A stretch of 64,000 nucleotides of DNA. Origin: Heterodera schachtii (lineage: Eukaryota; Nematoda; Chromadorea; Rhabditida; Heteroderidae). Position 1 is the stretch's first letter, and each line of letters opens with the position of its first letter. Under the pieces are notes generated by a model. It saw only the letters and a list, made by a program, of their open reading frames with translations, was not told where the DNA came from and made no database searches. The DNA lies in contig SIJG01000051.1 in the NCBI GenBank assembly GCA_023374025.1, positions 520,146-584,145 on the forward strand, written 5' to 3'. A program made the position numbers and the translations under genes. This document shows, one piece after another, positions 26,154 through 38,043 of the stretch.

Positions 26154-26795
26154 GAGGGTTCGAAGTTGTATGCACTAAAAAATGCCAAATATGCGCATAA
26201 AATATGCACTAAAAATCCCCAAAATATGCCCTAAAAACCGGAAAAATGCCCAAATATGCACTAAAACATGCCTTAAAAATTACCAAAAATGGCTTTTAAC
26301 CCTCAAAAAAATGCCAAAATTGTGTATAAATTAAGAATTGCTTTTGAAAAGGCCAAAACAAGGGCTAAGGAGCATTTTTTAGACAATTGCAAAAATATTG
26401 AATTTCTAAATTTTTGAATTTTTATTATATGCTAAAACAAAATTACTTTTTTTATATAAATAATTTTTTTCCTAAAGTTCTTAAAGAAAATTAAAAAATT
26501 TTCGGTCTTTAAGGGTTTATTTTTAAAAAATTTCCAAAAAGTTGATCCTTAGGGGTGTATTTTTCGATTTTTTCGCATTTACCTTGTGAAAATTTGCCAA
26601 ATGACCGAAATATGCTCTAAAAGTCCAAAAATGGCAAAATATGCATTTATTCTCGAAAACCCCCAAAATATGCTTTTATATTCACTAAAAACCTTCACCA
26701 AATCAAAATTTTAACATAGAAATGCTATTTTTGTGCCCCTTTCTTCATAGCATATGCGCAGAAAAAATATGCAAAATCATACAAATTATAACCCT
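26154..26795. mobile_element. hAT-like MITE, about 640 bp, reiterated ATATGC words
   Basis: Ends AGGGTTCGAAGTTGTATG (left) and, on the minus strand, AGGGTTATAATTTGTATG (right) form an imperfect inverted repeat. Flanks ATTTATAG and ATTTATAA agree at 7 of 8 positions. Both sub-terminal zones repeat AAATATGCAC/AAAATATGC more than ten times. The middle has TTAGGGGTGTATTTTTCG. Non-coding. Confidence 0.65.
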
Positions 26796-29544
26796 ATTTA
26801 TAAGCGATTGAAAAAATGTAAAAATTCACTTAAATGAGAAAAATCTTACAAAATATCACTTCTCATAATTTAAAATTAATAAACAGCAGAAGTGAAAAAG
26901 CATTAATATATAAGAGAAATATATTGAAAAGGAATAAAAAACCAAGAAAATAGCAAAATGTATAAAAAATAATTTGTTTTATTGAAAATAAACAAAATTC
27001 CTCCGATAAACCCTAAAAATACAACAATACGAATTCAATCCAATTTTATGAGACCAACAAACAGAATAATAGTCATTTGATTTAATTAATTCAAAAAAAT
27101 AAAATAAATTCCTAATATTAATGTATTTTAAATTTTTTCAAATAAAATCATGTTAAAAGGGGAAATTCATTTTACATAAAAAAACGAAAAAATTAACTGG
27201 CTAAAAAGAGTGATCTGACCAAGTTGCTGCAAAAGAAAGACTTTTGATCAGCACCAAAAGTTACCTTAGAATTAATTTTTTCAGAATTTTTGGGTGACCG
27301 GAAAGCTATTGCATCTTAAATTATAAAAAATAATTAAATGAACTAAAAGGTGATAAATTTTTTTTTACACCTAAAAATTATAAATATACATAGGAATTAA
27401 CACCACAAGAAAATAAAAAAATTTACCAAATGCTTAATAATTTAAAGTACAAGGAACTTAATTTAACTCAAAATAAGCAGAACTAATATTAAAAGACGTG
27501 ATGAAAAAAAGCATTAAAAACTGAAATTAATGCAAATGTTATCAAAATAATTTATGAAAATTTTTAAAACAGCTAATATTACAATATCAACCAAAAATAC
27601 TAGTAATTATTCACTTCACATAGAAATTGAAATAATATACATAGGAATTAACACCACAAGAAAATAAAAATTTACCAAATGCTTAATAATTTAAAGTACA
27701 AGGAACACTAAATTTAACTCAAAATAAGCAGAACTAATATAAAAGACGTGATGAAAAAAAGCATTTAAAAACTGAAATTAACAATTTTTTTTAAAAATAA
27801 TAGCAACTATAATTTTATAATTAAATATATATGCAAATGAAAAGTTATTGAAAAGAAAAATCATTCAAACCACGGAAACATGGGAAAATGAAATAGATAC
27901 AAAGAAAGAATAAATTTAAAAAAAATACAACAAAATGTAATTATAAAATTGTAAAATCTATCAACAACAAAATTAACTTTTCAATTAAACATCAAATTTT
28001 TTATAAATTTTAATTGTTTTGCCTTGGAAAATTAATCGCCATTGGCTTCCTACGAGTCCGAGGTTTAATTATATTATTAAAATAAAATAAAATCAACAAT
28101 GCTCATTGGTCGTTTCGTAAAATCCGGCATTTTAGCGAATTTTTCGACTTGATTCTGTCACAACTCATATTAAATTTGATAATTTTGTTTGAAATTTACA
28201 AGCTTATAGAGAAAAAGCTTGGCTATCGAATGATACGAAGTATGTAAAATTTGATTGCCTTTAAGCAAAGTTATGCCATGTTTTGTCGAAAAATTAAAAC
28301 ATATAGGAACCGGAATTTTCATCATAGCGCCATTTTTCATTCTGACCGTTTGCCAATAAAATATTTATGCGTTATTATGCTTTTTGAAAATTTTGATTTT
28401 TTATATATAAAAAATTATTAAAAATAAAAGTTTGTTCAAGAAATGGATCTTTGCAGATATTTCGCCATTTTTTTAGTTAATTTTTGAAATAAATAAAATT
28501 TAAATATCCTTAGGTTATAATTATTGAGACAAATTACAGTATATAACCCTATACTTTAATTATTGATAAATGACTCTTCTCAACAAGTGGATAACAATGT
28601 AATTACCGTGGGTTCATTAAATTTAAAAAAGACTTCTTAATTCTAAAAGGATTAACAAAGAAAACCCAGAACAACTAAATATATAAATATAATTATAAGA
28701 CGAATAGCTATTGAGTCGCTTCAATTATTTGACAACTTCGAGAGAATACCAAAATTTTAAGATTTAATATAAAAAGCAATAAAAATTATAATCAAAATAA
28801 AAAAGTAATAATATAAAAAATATTTGCAAACTAAAGATAAATAAAATAAAATAAATATCATTATAAAGTACTGGTACAACGGTCCGGGAATTACGGTAAC
28901 TCATTGCACAGTGCCTGTACAATTTGAAAATAAAAAATAACTTTCAATTTTTCGTATTGTTGATAATAAAACAAATAATGGAAATGAGTTTTATAATAAG
29001 ACAATTGAAAAAATATTATCGAATAAATATAAATTATAAACAATTAAATTATCAAATATGGACTATTAGTACTTATTGTATTTCTAAATTCAACTTAAAA
29101 ATAAATTGAAGATGAAAACAGTTAAGTCGTTAACCAAGACTACTAAAAACCAACTACGTTTTTTTGCTAATTATTTTAAAATTTAATTTTTTTTTTTTAA
29201 AGCTCGAATCTATCGTGAAGAATGGTAAATATAATAACTTTTTTATTTTTTAATTTTGAAAAATTTTTGATAAAACAATTATTTTTAAATTATAGAATAT
29301 TAATTTCGTTGTTCATACATTTTAATAACATTAAAATTTTAAAAGGCAAGAAAATATAATTAATACCCAACAGATAAAATACATTTATTAATAAGGAAAG
29401 GGCCAGTCATTACATCTGAGCCGAACACCGAAACTTACCATGAAAATAAAATTAAATAATACTCTAAATAAATTAACATAATTTATATTGATAAAATAAT
29501 AATAATAATGAATGAAAAGGTCCCAATATTTTATCACTAATTAC
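26796..29544. other. AT-rich DNA with a local duplication and one inverted-repeat arm
   Basis: No gene supported. 27385-27530 and 27637-27781 are near-identical direct copies about 145 bp long. 27340-28070 pairs, with divergence, to 34085-34465 in inverted orientation. 28160-28330 resembles 62700-62900. Confidence 0.5.
27385..27781. repeat. direct duplication of about 145 bp (two copies)
   Basis: Copies at 27385-27530 and 27637-27781 share ATACATAGGAATTAACACCA through GCATTAAAAACTGAAATTAA with only a few indels. A non-repeated 106-bp segment separates them. They are probably a recent local duplication within the left arm of the larger inverted repeat. Confidence 0.85.
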
Positions 29545-30021
29545 TAGGGCTTCCTTTTTTAGGCAAAAAAAATAGCGAAATAGGCACCTAAAAAGGCAGA
29601 AATAAAATTTCTTATTAACGATTTTAGGTAGCAAAGCACATAAAAACATAAAAAACTTCAATTGTATAAAGTTTTTTTCGAATAAGGATACATTTTTAGA
29701 CCAAAATTTTTATTTAGAAAATATATATAAATTTTGGTGATCAATTTTTGATAATTTTTTTCAATTCTTAGGGGGTGTAATGTCTGAAATTTTTTCGGGC
29801 CATTTCTTAGGGGTGTATTTTTCGTTTTTATTGCATTTTTGTTAAGGACTTTTTCGAAAATCCTGAAATAGGCACTTTAGGCACAAAAACCCCGAAATAG
29901 GCAAAAATAGGCATTATAAAAGTCATCGTAGACACCTCAAACCAAGCGGAAAACGCGTTTTTCGTGATTATCGTTGCGTATAAGTGCGCATTTAGGCATT
30001 TGCCTAAAAAAGGAAGCCCTA
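29545..30021. mobile_element. hAT-type MITE, 477 bp, perfect TIR and TSD
   Basis: Perfect 23-bp terminal inverted repeats beginning TAGGGCTTCCTTTTTTAGG, flanked by a perfect 8-bp duplication CTAATTAC (29537-29544 and 30022-30029), the hAT hallmark. Sub-terminal zones repeat AGGCAC and AATAGGCA. The interior has TTAGGGGTGTATTTTTCG. No coding capacity; a transposase supplied elsewhere is implied. A decayed inverted relative lies near 55 kb. Confidence 0.92.
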
Positions 30022-33000
30022 CTAATTACAAATACTATAAAGAATAAAATAATTGTCTGATAGCATGAAAATAAACATGAAATCTCATTTATAAATTTTC
30101 TTTTACTTATTAAATAAAATATTAAAATTTATTAAAATGAAAATGTATTTTTTAAAACAAACATATAATTAAATAATAAGGATTTGCAAACATAAAATGA
30201 TCACTTAAAGTCGCAAGATTTGACAGTGGTGAGGTTTTTGAAATAAAATGAGAATTTCTTGGCTAAATATGTTTTCATGCAAATTTTAACGAATTTATTA
30301 ACTGATAAAAAATTCCATTTTTTGCTAATTACAAGAGATTGGTTAGGGCGGGGTTAAGATTCTTTGATAAAATATCATTTTTTTAGGAAATGAATTATGA
30401 TTTAGAAAATTTTAAAGATAAAATGAATCTTATTCGAATAAAAACAAATAATAAATAACAATCAATAAGAATTAAATAAATCATAAATTTAATAAAAACC
30501 TTTATATTTTGTGTTGTTAAGCAATTAATTACTAAAACCCATAAAAGTTCAAAATTTTTGCCAAAAATTGAAACAAAATTGATAAAAAATACATGAATTT
30601 CTCATGAAAATTTCAAAAAATACATTAGAAAATAAATTAATCAATTTTTATAAAAATTTAATCATCTAAATCTTAACAATCCAATTTACTTAGTGATTTG
30701 TGAGCATCCGTTTTTTGTGCCAAGTATGGAACATAATTTAAAATATAATCAACAAATTTGAATTTCGAATTAATAATTATAAAATTTATTAAATCACATG
30801 CAGGTTTATAATTTAAAACCTCTCATTGTCAATTCAGCTTTCAATCAGTAGAAAATAAAATTCAACAAATATAGTTTAAAAAAATTTGAATTTTTTTTAC
30901 AAAAGTTCCTTTTTTGGCAATCAAATTCATGGCAAAATGTCCCAAAAAATGCTCGATTTTTGCATTTTTTGGCGCTTTTCATGACTTTTTTCATTTTTAA
31001 AGCATTATAATGCTTTTGATTAGCATTGTGCTAGCGAAACTGATAAAAAATGAGACTTTTTTGAGAAATGCACTTTTTTTGGCAGTTTTTTTCAATTTTT
31101 GGCACATATATATGTACTATATGTACATATTTGGCGTTTTTTAGCACATATAAATCCGTTCACTCTGCTAAAAATAATCAGAAATAAAAAAGAAAAACAT
31201 CAAAATTTTGCACATTTTTGGACAAAATCTATTAAAAAGTGCACTCAAATTTTTAAAATTAATCCCGGTGGCGTCTATGGTCACCGCCGGAGCTCCAAAA
31301 TTCACTTTTTTTTTAAATTGACTCAAAAACCGCAAAAATGTAATCCAAGTCAATATTACTTGATAAGGACAAAAATAGTAAAGAACTTAAGAAATTGATT
31401 AATAAATATTTTTAGATAATTTAGATAATTATTTGAAGGTAACTAAATTAATGTTTATATAAGCAAAGTAAAAATCTAATAAAAATAATAATAATTTTTT
31501 CTTATAATATATTGACAGTTTTACTTCAAATTAGAGAAATTTTTCTATAAAAAAATAATTCTTTTTAAGAAAATTATTTTATTAAAACTTTTCTTGTAAT
31601 TTTGAAAATAATAAAAATGACGAAATAATAATAATTAATCCATATTTAAAAGATACTTTATATTTTATTGGTTATTTTTCAAATGAGAATATTAAATTGT
31701 TAAATGAATAAATAATAAATAACATAATATGTAAAGTTTTTTATTTGTTAATTTTTATTTTAATTAACAAGTTTGAGAATTGTTCGTTCATTAAAATAGA
31801 ATAATGCAAAACTTATTTATAATGTGGTATCAAATATCCTCTATTTTTAAATAAGCTAAAGAACTAATAAAACAGTATAATAAAGAATTAAATTATTTTT
31901 AAATACAATAGTGAAGAGAAAAGAAAATCGACAATTAGTCCATTAAAATATAATTTTTATTTAACAATTAAACAAAATAATTCAACGAATTAATAAATGA
32001 AATTTTTAGAATGTCTTTAATGCAAATGATTACTTCTTTTGACATTTAGCAAGAAAATTATAAATTAATATTACTATAAAGAATTTATAACGGCCGCACA
32101 ATTAATCATGAGATTCTCAATAAATAAAAAAATCACATTAAAAATGAGATTCTACTTTTCATCTTGATATTTACTTTTAATTATTTTATTCGAAAAATTT
32201 GTACTATATTTTTTATGTTTTTTTTAAATTTTCAATATAAAATTTTTTCTGATAATTAATTAATTTATTTATCTCAAAACAATATATAAAAAATATTAAA
32301 AAATTTCATTTTTAACTTCAGTTTTTTGTTTATTAATATTTAGCTTCATTTTTATTCATTAACATTCATTTGGAGCCTTTTAAAATTAATTTTTATTTTT
32401 TATTACTAGCAGAAAATATTTTGATAATTTATTTTGATTTTGGTGACTAGGAATTTATTTCATTTTCAATTATTTCCAATTATTTTACTTTTTATTCAGA
32501 TAAATTTAAAAAGAAATTAATCATAAAATTTTATTTATATTTTTTTATCAAATTAACTTTAAAATTTGTAAATGCATTTTAAGTTTCATTTTCTTGTAAA
32601 TCGTCTAATTATAATTAATCTTTTGTCTTGGTGCGTTTGTTTAAATAATTATTATTTATATGTTCTGTTACAGAAATGAAATTTGAAGGATGATAAATTA
32701 TTGACTTTAAAATTGTTTAATTTTATCTAACAGAAATATTATTATGATTAGTAATTTTTATTTTATTTTTAAATTAACATAATTTTTTAAATATTTAGTG
32801 TTTTCAATATTTGGTCTTCTCATGATCAAAATAAACAAAAATGTTATAATCACAGTTATAGTCTATCTACCTTTTGCACCACTTTGCTGTTCACATAACA
32901 ATTCTCAAAAGTTGTATTTAAAATATAATTCAATATTTATATTTGTATATTAATAGAATATTTTTTGAATGAATTTCCTCTACTTGCTTTTTTTAATTAA

Positions 33001-34084
33001 TGAATAAAATATTATGTTTAAACAAATAACTAAAATTCTTTAATATTTATATGTCTAAGTATTACAATATTAAATTAAATATTTTGAATTATAACAATGA
33101 AATAATTAATCTTTTTAAATTGTTATTTACTTTGTATTGTAAGTAATAGTTTGCCATTCATTAACAAAAAATACGTTTTTTATAATATTTCTTTGCAATC
33201 TAAATATTACCGTTACATATTTTGTGCTGCGCAATTTGTTTTGAAATTTGGAAAAGGGATGTCATAAAGCAATGAATAATTATACAAATTACCTTTTTAA
33301 TCGTTTACGAAATTTTTCATACAACCATAGAAAAAAGTATTGCCACAAAGAAGAATTTATTAAACATTGTCAGTTTTTGACCAATCGAAATTATTTTGCT
33401 AACAAACATTCTTTTGATGCAAATCCTTGTTGTCAATGTGACAAAAATATTTTATAAATTTTCATGAAAGCATAAAGAAAAATAAAAATTCAGACAAATT
33501 TTCGAGGACTTTTTAATTTAAGTTTCGATATGCTTGTACAATTATTTTGTGAGCTTTACCTCGAAACCGCTTGAAATACACTTTTAGCAATTGCATCAAT
33601 GAATAATTTGCACTTTTTTACATTTTCTAAAGAAACAATGATTTAAAAAATTTTCACATTAATGCAATTTTCGAACTATTTTTGCTATTATTTGGGCATT
33701 TTTTTTGCCACTAAAAAACCATATCCTAGTCATCATAATTTAACATATTTTAGTATTTCTGTTTATTTACTCCTCTTTAAAAATAATTTTTAAATTTAAT
33801 ATAAAAGGCGTTTTTAGTGGCGAAAAAATTCCAGTAGGTTATATAATTTGTTAACAGATTGAATAAATATTGTTTTTTTCCACTATTAAATGCAATCTTA
33901 TATTTTTTATTAATAATTTTTAGTAATTTTAATGAGCATTTCCGATTATATTTTATTTTAATAATATAAGTTAATTAAAAAGTTAATTAATTTTCGTTTA
34001 TATATTGTTAATGAACCTTTTATTTATTAATAAATTAATTTGTTTTTATATGAATCTTTTCATGTTTTGTTCTTGATGATTCCT

Positions 34085-34465
34085 CAGACTCGTAGGTAGG
34101 CGCCACTGGGGTTTGGTTTTTCCAAAGCAATACAGTTAAAATTGATTAAAATTTAATGTGTATTTGGAAAATTAATTTTTGTTGTTTATAATTTTCCAAT
34201 TTTGTAATTACATTTTGTTGTTTCTTTTTTCTGTGGTTTGAATGATTTATACTTTTCAATAAATTTTATTTGCATATGTATTTTATTTTAAAAACTATTA
34301 ATTTTTAAAATGTTTTATTTGGAAATTATTCCTTATAATTATATAAATTTAAATAAATCTGTCACCGGTAAATACCTTAAATTTTTGCCTTTTTTATTGT
34401 TCAAAAATTGTATAATAAATTATTTCTTGTGGTGTTAAAATTAATTCATTAAGATCACCTTTTAA
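34085..34465. repeat. right arm of a diverged inverted repeat (partner 27340-28070)
   Basis: Read on the minus strand it aligns by eye with the partner at several blocks in the same order: AAAGGTGAT, ACACCACAAGAAAATAA-like, CATTCAAACCAC, ACAACAAAATGTAATTA and CCTACGAGTCYGAGG. The partner arm carries the extra 145-bp duplication. Together the arms bracket about 6 kb. Confidence 0.6.
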
Positions 34466-37400
34466 TTTATTTGATTATTTTTATAATTAAGATTTTTTAA
34501 GTATTTCTTTAAAGTCAAATTTTTAGAGTTACTAATAAATTTACTTGTTTAAGATAATAATCTCAAATAATTAATTACATCCAGCATTTTAATGCTTTTT
34601 TATTTCTGTTTTGAATTTATCATATTCTCAGGTAATTGGGATATGAGCTCTGTATATAAATTATTTTATAGAAAGGTACATTCTATTTAATTTTCATTTT
34701 TTTTCATAAATGCTTTTTTTTATTTTGAATGAATTATAAAATTTGCAAATTGTGCATTTAAATAAAAATAAAAATTCATGCATTTTTTTTTATTGTGAAG
34801 CAAAAAATTAGATAATTATCTATAACTGCTAGATTTATAATTTTCAAAAGTATTTTTTTGTCGCCAAAATTATTTGATTAATTTGCAATAAATTAAAAAA
34901 AAAATTTTTTTACCTGACTTAATTAATTTTTTCTCTAATTTTTTTTTATAAATATTATCATTTTTTTCTGTCTTTTTATATTAAAAATAATAATTTTTAT
35001 GATAAATAATTTTCTAAAAAACAACAAAAGCATTATGCTTGCTTTTGTACATTAAGCTAGTCATACATTTTATAAAATTTAAATAAATCTAATCTATTTC
35101 TCATTTTTTGATAAAAAATGTGAAAATAATTTAATTAATTGTTGTTGGATAAATTTTAAGATGGATCATTTTGGAAAATAAATTAATATTATTTGGGTTC
35201 ATTATATTACAGTAGAATATTTTACAATTATATATTTTTTATTAAATCATATCTTTTATTCTCTGTTCTATTATTGCTTGTATTTATTATATTTTATGAC
35301 CCAAACCAAAGAATTTTTTATTTTATGTTATCTCCTTAGCAACTGCCGCTTTCTGCGTTTTAATGTCAATAACCCTTCATTATTTTGAAAGAATTTAATT
35401 ATACATTGGGAAAACAAAAAGTTGTTTGATTAATTATGAGGGCGTCATAAAATGTCGGTGCCGCAAGTGTCGCCTTTGACTGGGCGCCACAAATATCGGC
35501 CAATCGTTTCCAACTATTTTCGGCACTGAAAACGGGCAAAATTAAATTCGAATATAATTATATTTTTTATAATTAAATTTTTACAATATTCTTTTTCTTT
35601 TAATTTATTTTGATTTTTTATTAAGATGTTTTATATTTTAATTAGGTCTAGGAAATTTTTTTTAAATATTTAAAGCATTCAAAAAATTTTGTTGATGATA
35701 TTACTAAACTCATATATTTTAAATATTCTCAAATATAACATAGCATTGATGAAAATAAATATTTTTTGTTTATTCTTTCTTTTTTAGCTTGAGTGAGAAA
35801 TAAAGAAAATAGCATTTTAAAATATTTTATTTATGTTTTACTTAAAAGTTTTACAATTGGTTATTTACTTTCTAATCATATTCAGTGCCGAAGTAATGTT
35901 TATTGTTTTGCGAATTTCAATTTCTTAGTTTAGTTCACAGTCGTTTAACTGAATTCTTGTTTATATTGTTTTAATTTAAATTATATTTTCATTATTAAAT
36001 TTGTAAATTTTACAGAATAAATATAATTTGTTATTAAATTAGGCTATTATTGTAATTATATTTTCTCTTTTTTCTAACTCTTTTTTTTTCCTGTTTTACT
36101 TGACCTTACCGATCACAATGTTTGCCTGCGTTGGCGATGTCGGTTCATAAGATTTTTCATTTTTAAAACCAACAAAATAATGTTGAATAAATTTCTTAAT
36201 AAAAATTTAATAACTCATGATAAAATCTCAATTTCAACTTTGCTCATAAATTTTATTTACTCAATGCGATTTTATTTATTATTATGTTTTTATAATAAAT
36301 GTATCTCGCGGATTGCCGGAATTAATTTGTTAAAGAATACAATGCAAAGAATTCAGGACATTTTATCTTTATGAAATAGTTCAAATTTCAATTAATAATT
36401 TTTTTTTATTTATTAAGGATTAATTTTAAAATAATCTTAATATATATAATTTCAGAAAAATTTTTATTTCTAAGAGTTTTTTTTTTTAAATTTTTCATCT
36501 GGTTTTAATAGAATGGTTAAACTAGAGCATATTTAAAAAAATAAAAATGGAATTTATAATTAAAAAAATACGATCTGTAATTAAAAAAATAAACATATTA
36601 AAATTGTATAAATAGAAAATAATTTTAAATAAATATTTTACTAAAAAATATTTATAATAAAATATATTTTTTTTATTTAAATTTGTTTAATAATGTATAT
36701 GGTAATTGTTGCATATTTTTGTTGTTAACTCAACTGTTATAACGTGTTTTCTTATTATATTTATTTATATTTAAATTATTCCATAATTAACATTAATTTT
36801 TATCATTTGCTTTTAAATCAGATTTTTAAATTTCATCGCTATCAGCCACGTTTTATTAGTGCGGTGCAGGCTAAAATAAACTATGTTTTTTCATGCTTTG
36901 AATAATAGGAAATATATACAGCAGCAATTAAAAATGTTTATTTATTCTTTTCTGTCGAGAATTCTCGCTTTTGCTTTTGATTTGTAACAAATGCATTTTC
37001 TATTTCTCTGTTTTTTGATACTTAAATTTAAATTAAAGAAAATTTTTTTTTAGATTTAAAGTATTTCATTACTGCTTTAAATGAACTTTTACAATTAATT
37101 ATTTTTACGAATCGACTTGAGTTATTTAAATATATAATTGTTGAATGATTATGGCATATACTTTAGCAGTGAAACATTTTTTTTCAATTATTATTATTTA
37201 ATTTTATCTATTTATATTTATTTTATTAAATTTTTTTGATTCTTAATAACTATTCTAAATTAATAATTCACTTTTTCAATATTTAGAATATCTGTAATAA
37301 AAACAAAATAGGCCTTTATTGTTTTATTTCGCGAATTTTAAATTTCTTAATTTTTTCTAAATTAAAATTGAATTGACTTAAAATTTCAAAAAATGTTTTG

Positions 37401-37626
37401 AATTTTTTTTTCTATCTATCATTTTATAGAAAAATAAAATTTAATAATATTTTATATATCTATTATTATTTAAATTTATCTTGTCATTCCAACGTTGTTC
37501 AAGTTTATGTGGTGGGTTGTCCATAAATGTTGTTGTCATTATTTACTAAAATGTTTTTTAAAATTAATATAATAATAAGTTTTTTACCTTTGTTTCAAAA
37601 AATTATTTTTCTATGTAAATTCATAA

Positions 37627-37630
37627 GCAT
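37627..37630. repeat. left 4-bp target-site duplication (GCAT)
   Basis: GCAT directly precedes the left LTR. The same GCAT directly follows the right LTR at 52880-52883. If the terminal A of the right LTR is counted as flank, the match becomes 5 bp (AGCAT). Ty3/gypsy integrases make 4-6 bp duplications. A 4-bp match alone is weak, but together with the LTR pair it supports a single insertion. Confidence 0.6.
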
Positions 37631-38011
37631 AGTAAAACGGCTGGGGGATCCAACCCAGAGCTTAAGAGAAATGTCCATTAAGGACCATGGAGGAAGGGCA
37701 GAGGAATGGAAGAGGGAAAGAGAAGCGGGAATTGGTGGGTGGAAATCCGGGCCCTGGACTCCCAACCTCCCGGGTCCCAAGCCCAAATCCGTCCGCGTCC
37801 GGACCAGTGACAAATCGGCGGAAAGTGATCAGTGCTTTATTGGAATAGGATTAAAATATCATGATCGACGGATAATACAATCGTTGGCCAACTGATCCTC
37901 GAGTGGGGAAAATAAACAGTTTAAATAGACAAATGTGAAGGGAAAAGGCAAAGGGGCGGAACAAGAGCAGAAAAGAAATTGGTTATGGAAATAATCGAAT
38001 TATGCTTTACA
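37631..38011 (-). repeat. 3' LTR (381 bp)
   Basis: In element orientation it begins TGTAAAGCATAATTCG and ends CCGTTTTACT. It matches 52500-52879 except for one inserted/deleted T and a two-base indel (CA). An AATAAA signal lies on the minus strand. ORFs on both strands inside it simply reflect its higher GC content. Confidence 0.95.
37836..37841 (-). promoter_or_regulatory. AATAAA polyadenylation signal in the 3' LTR
   Basis: Minus strand reads CCAATAAAGCACTG in the middle of the LTR. The same word is at 52705-52710 in the other LTR. Position and orientation fit the R/U5 region of an LTR element. TATA and cap sites were not identified. Confidence 0.5.
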
Positions 38012-38027
38012 CGTCCATCCTTCCATA
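38012..38027 (-). promoter_or_regulatory. polypurine-like tract before the 3' LTR
   Basis: Minus strand TATGGAAGGATGGACG directly precedes the LTR start TGTAAAG, and the helicase stop codon is about 16 bp upstream of it. This is where the plus-strand primer of reverse transcription is expected. It has two pyrimidine interruptions, so the assignment rests mainly on position. Confidence 0.5.
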
Positions 38028-38043
38028 AGTTTGTCCCCAAACT

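Larger units (their letters stand above)
30022..37630. other. gene-poor AT-rich DNA, T-rich on the plus strand from about 32 kb
   Basis: No gene supported. A cluster of TTTTTTGGC words at 30900-31150 and a GGTGGCG/TCACCGCC pair near 31265 may be a MITE relic without clear ends. 34085-34465 is the right arm of a diverged inverted repeat with 27340-28070. ORFs at 33248 and 36180 are short and AT-driven. Confidence 0.5.

Noticed and set aside
31099..31398. 99-codon ORF with a GGTGGCG/TCACCGCC pair
   Set aside because: Low-complexity translation and open opposite strand; the inverted pair suggests a repeat relic rather than a gene.
33248..33457. 69-codon Cys/His-containing ORF in AT-rich DNA
   Set aside because: Composition is close to the AT background, with no zinc-finger spacing recognised and no splice context.
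37527..37895. ORFs across the LTRs (plus 122 aa, minus 66-72 aa), present in both LTR copies
   Set aside because: They follow from the GC-richer LTR sequence. No motif is seen and they overlap the regulatory repeat on both strands.
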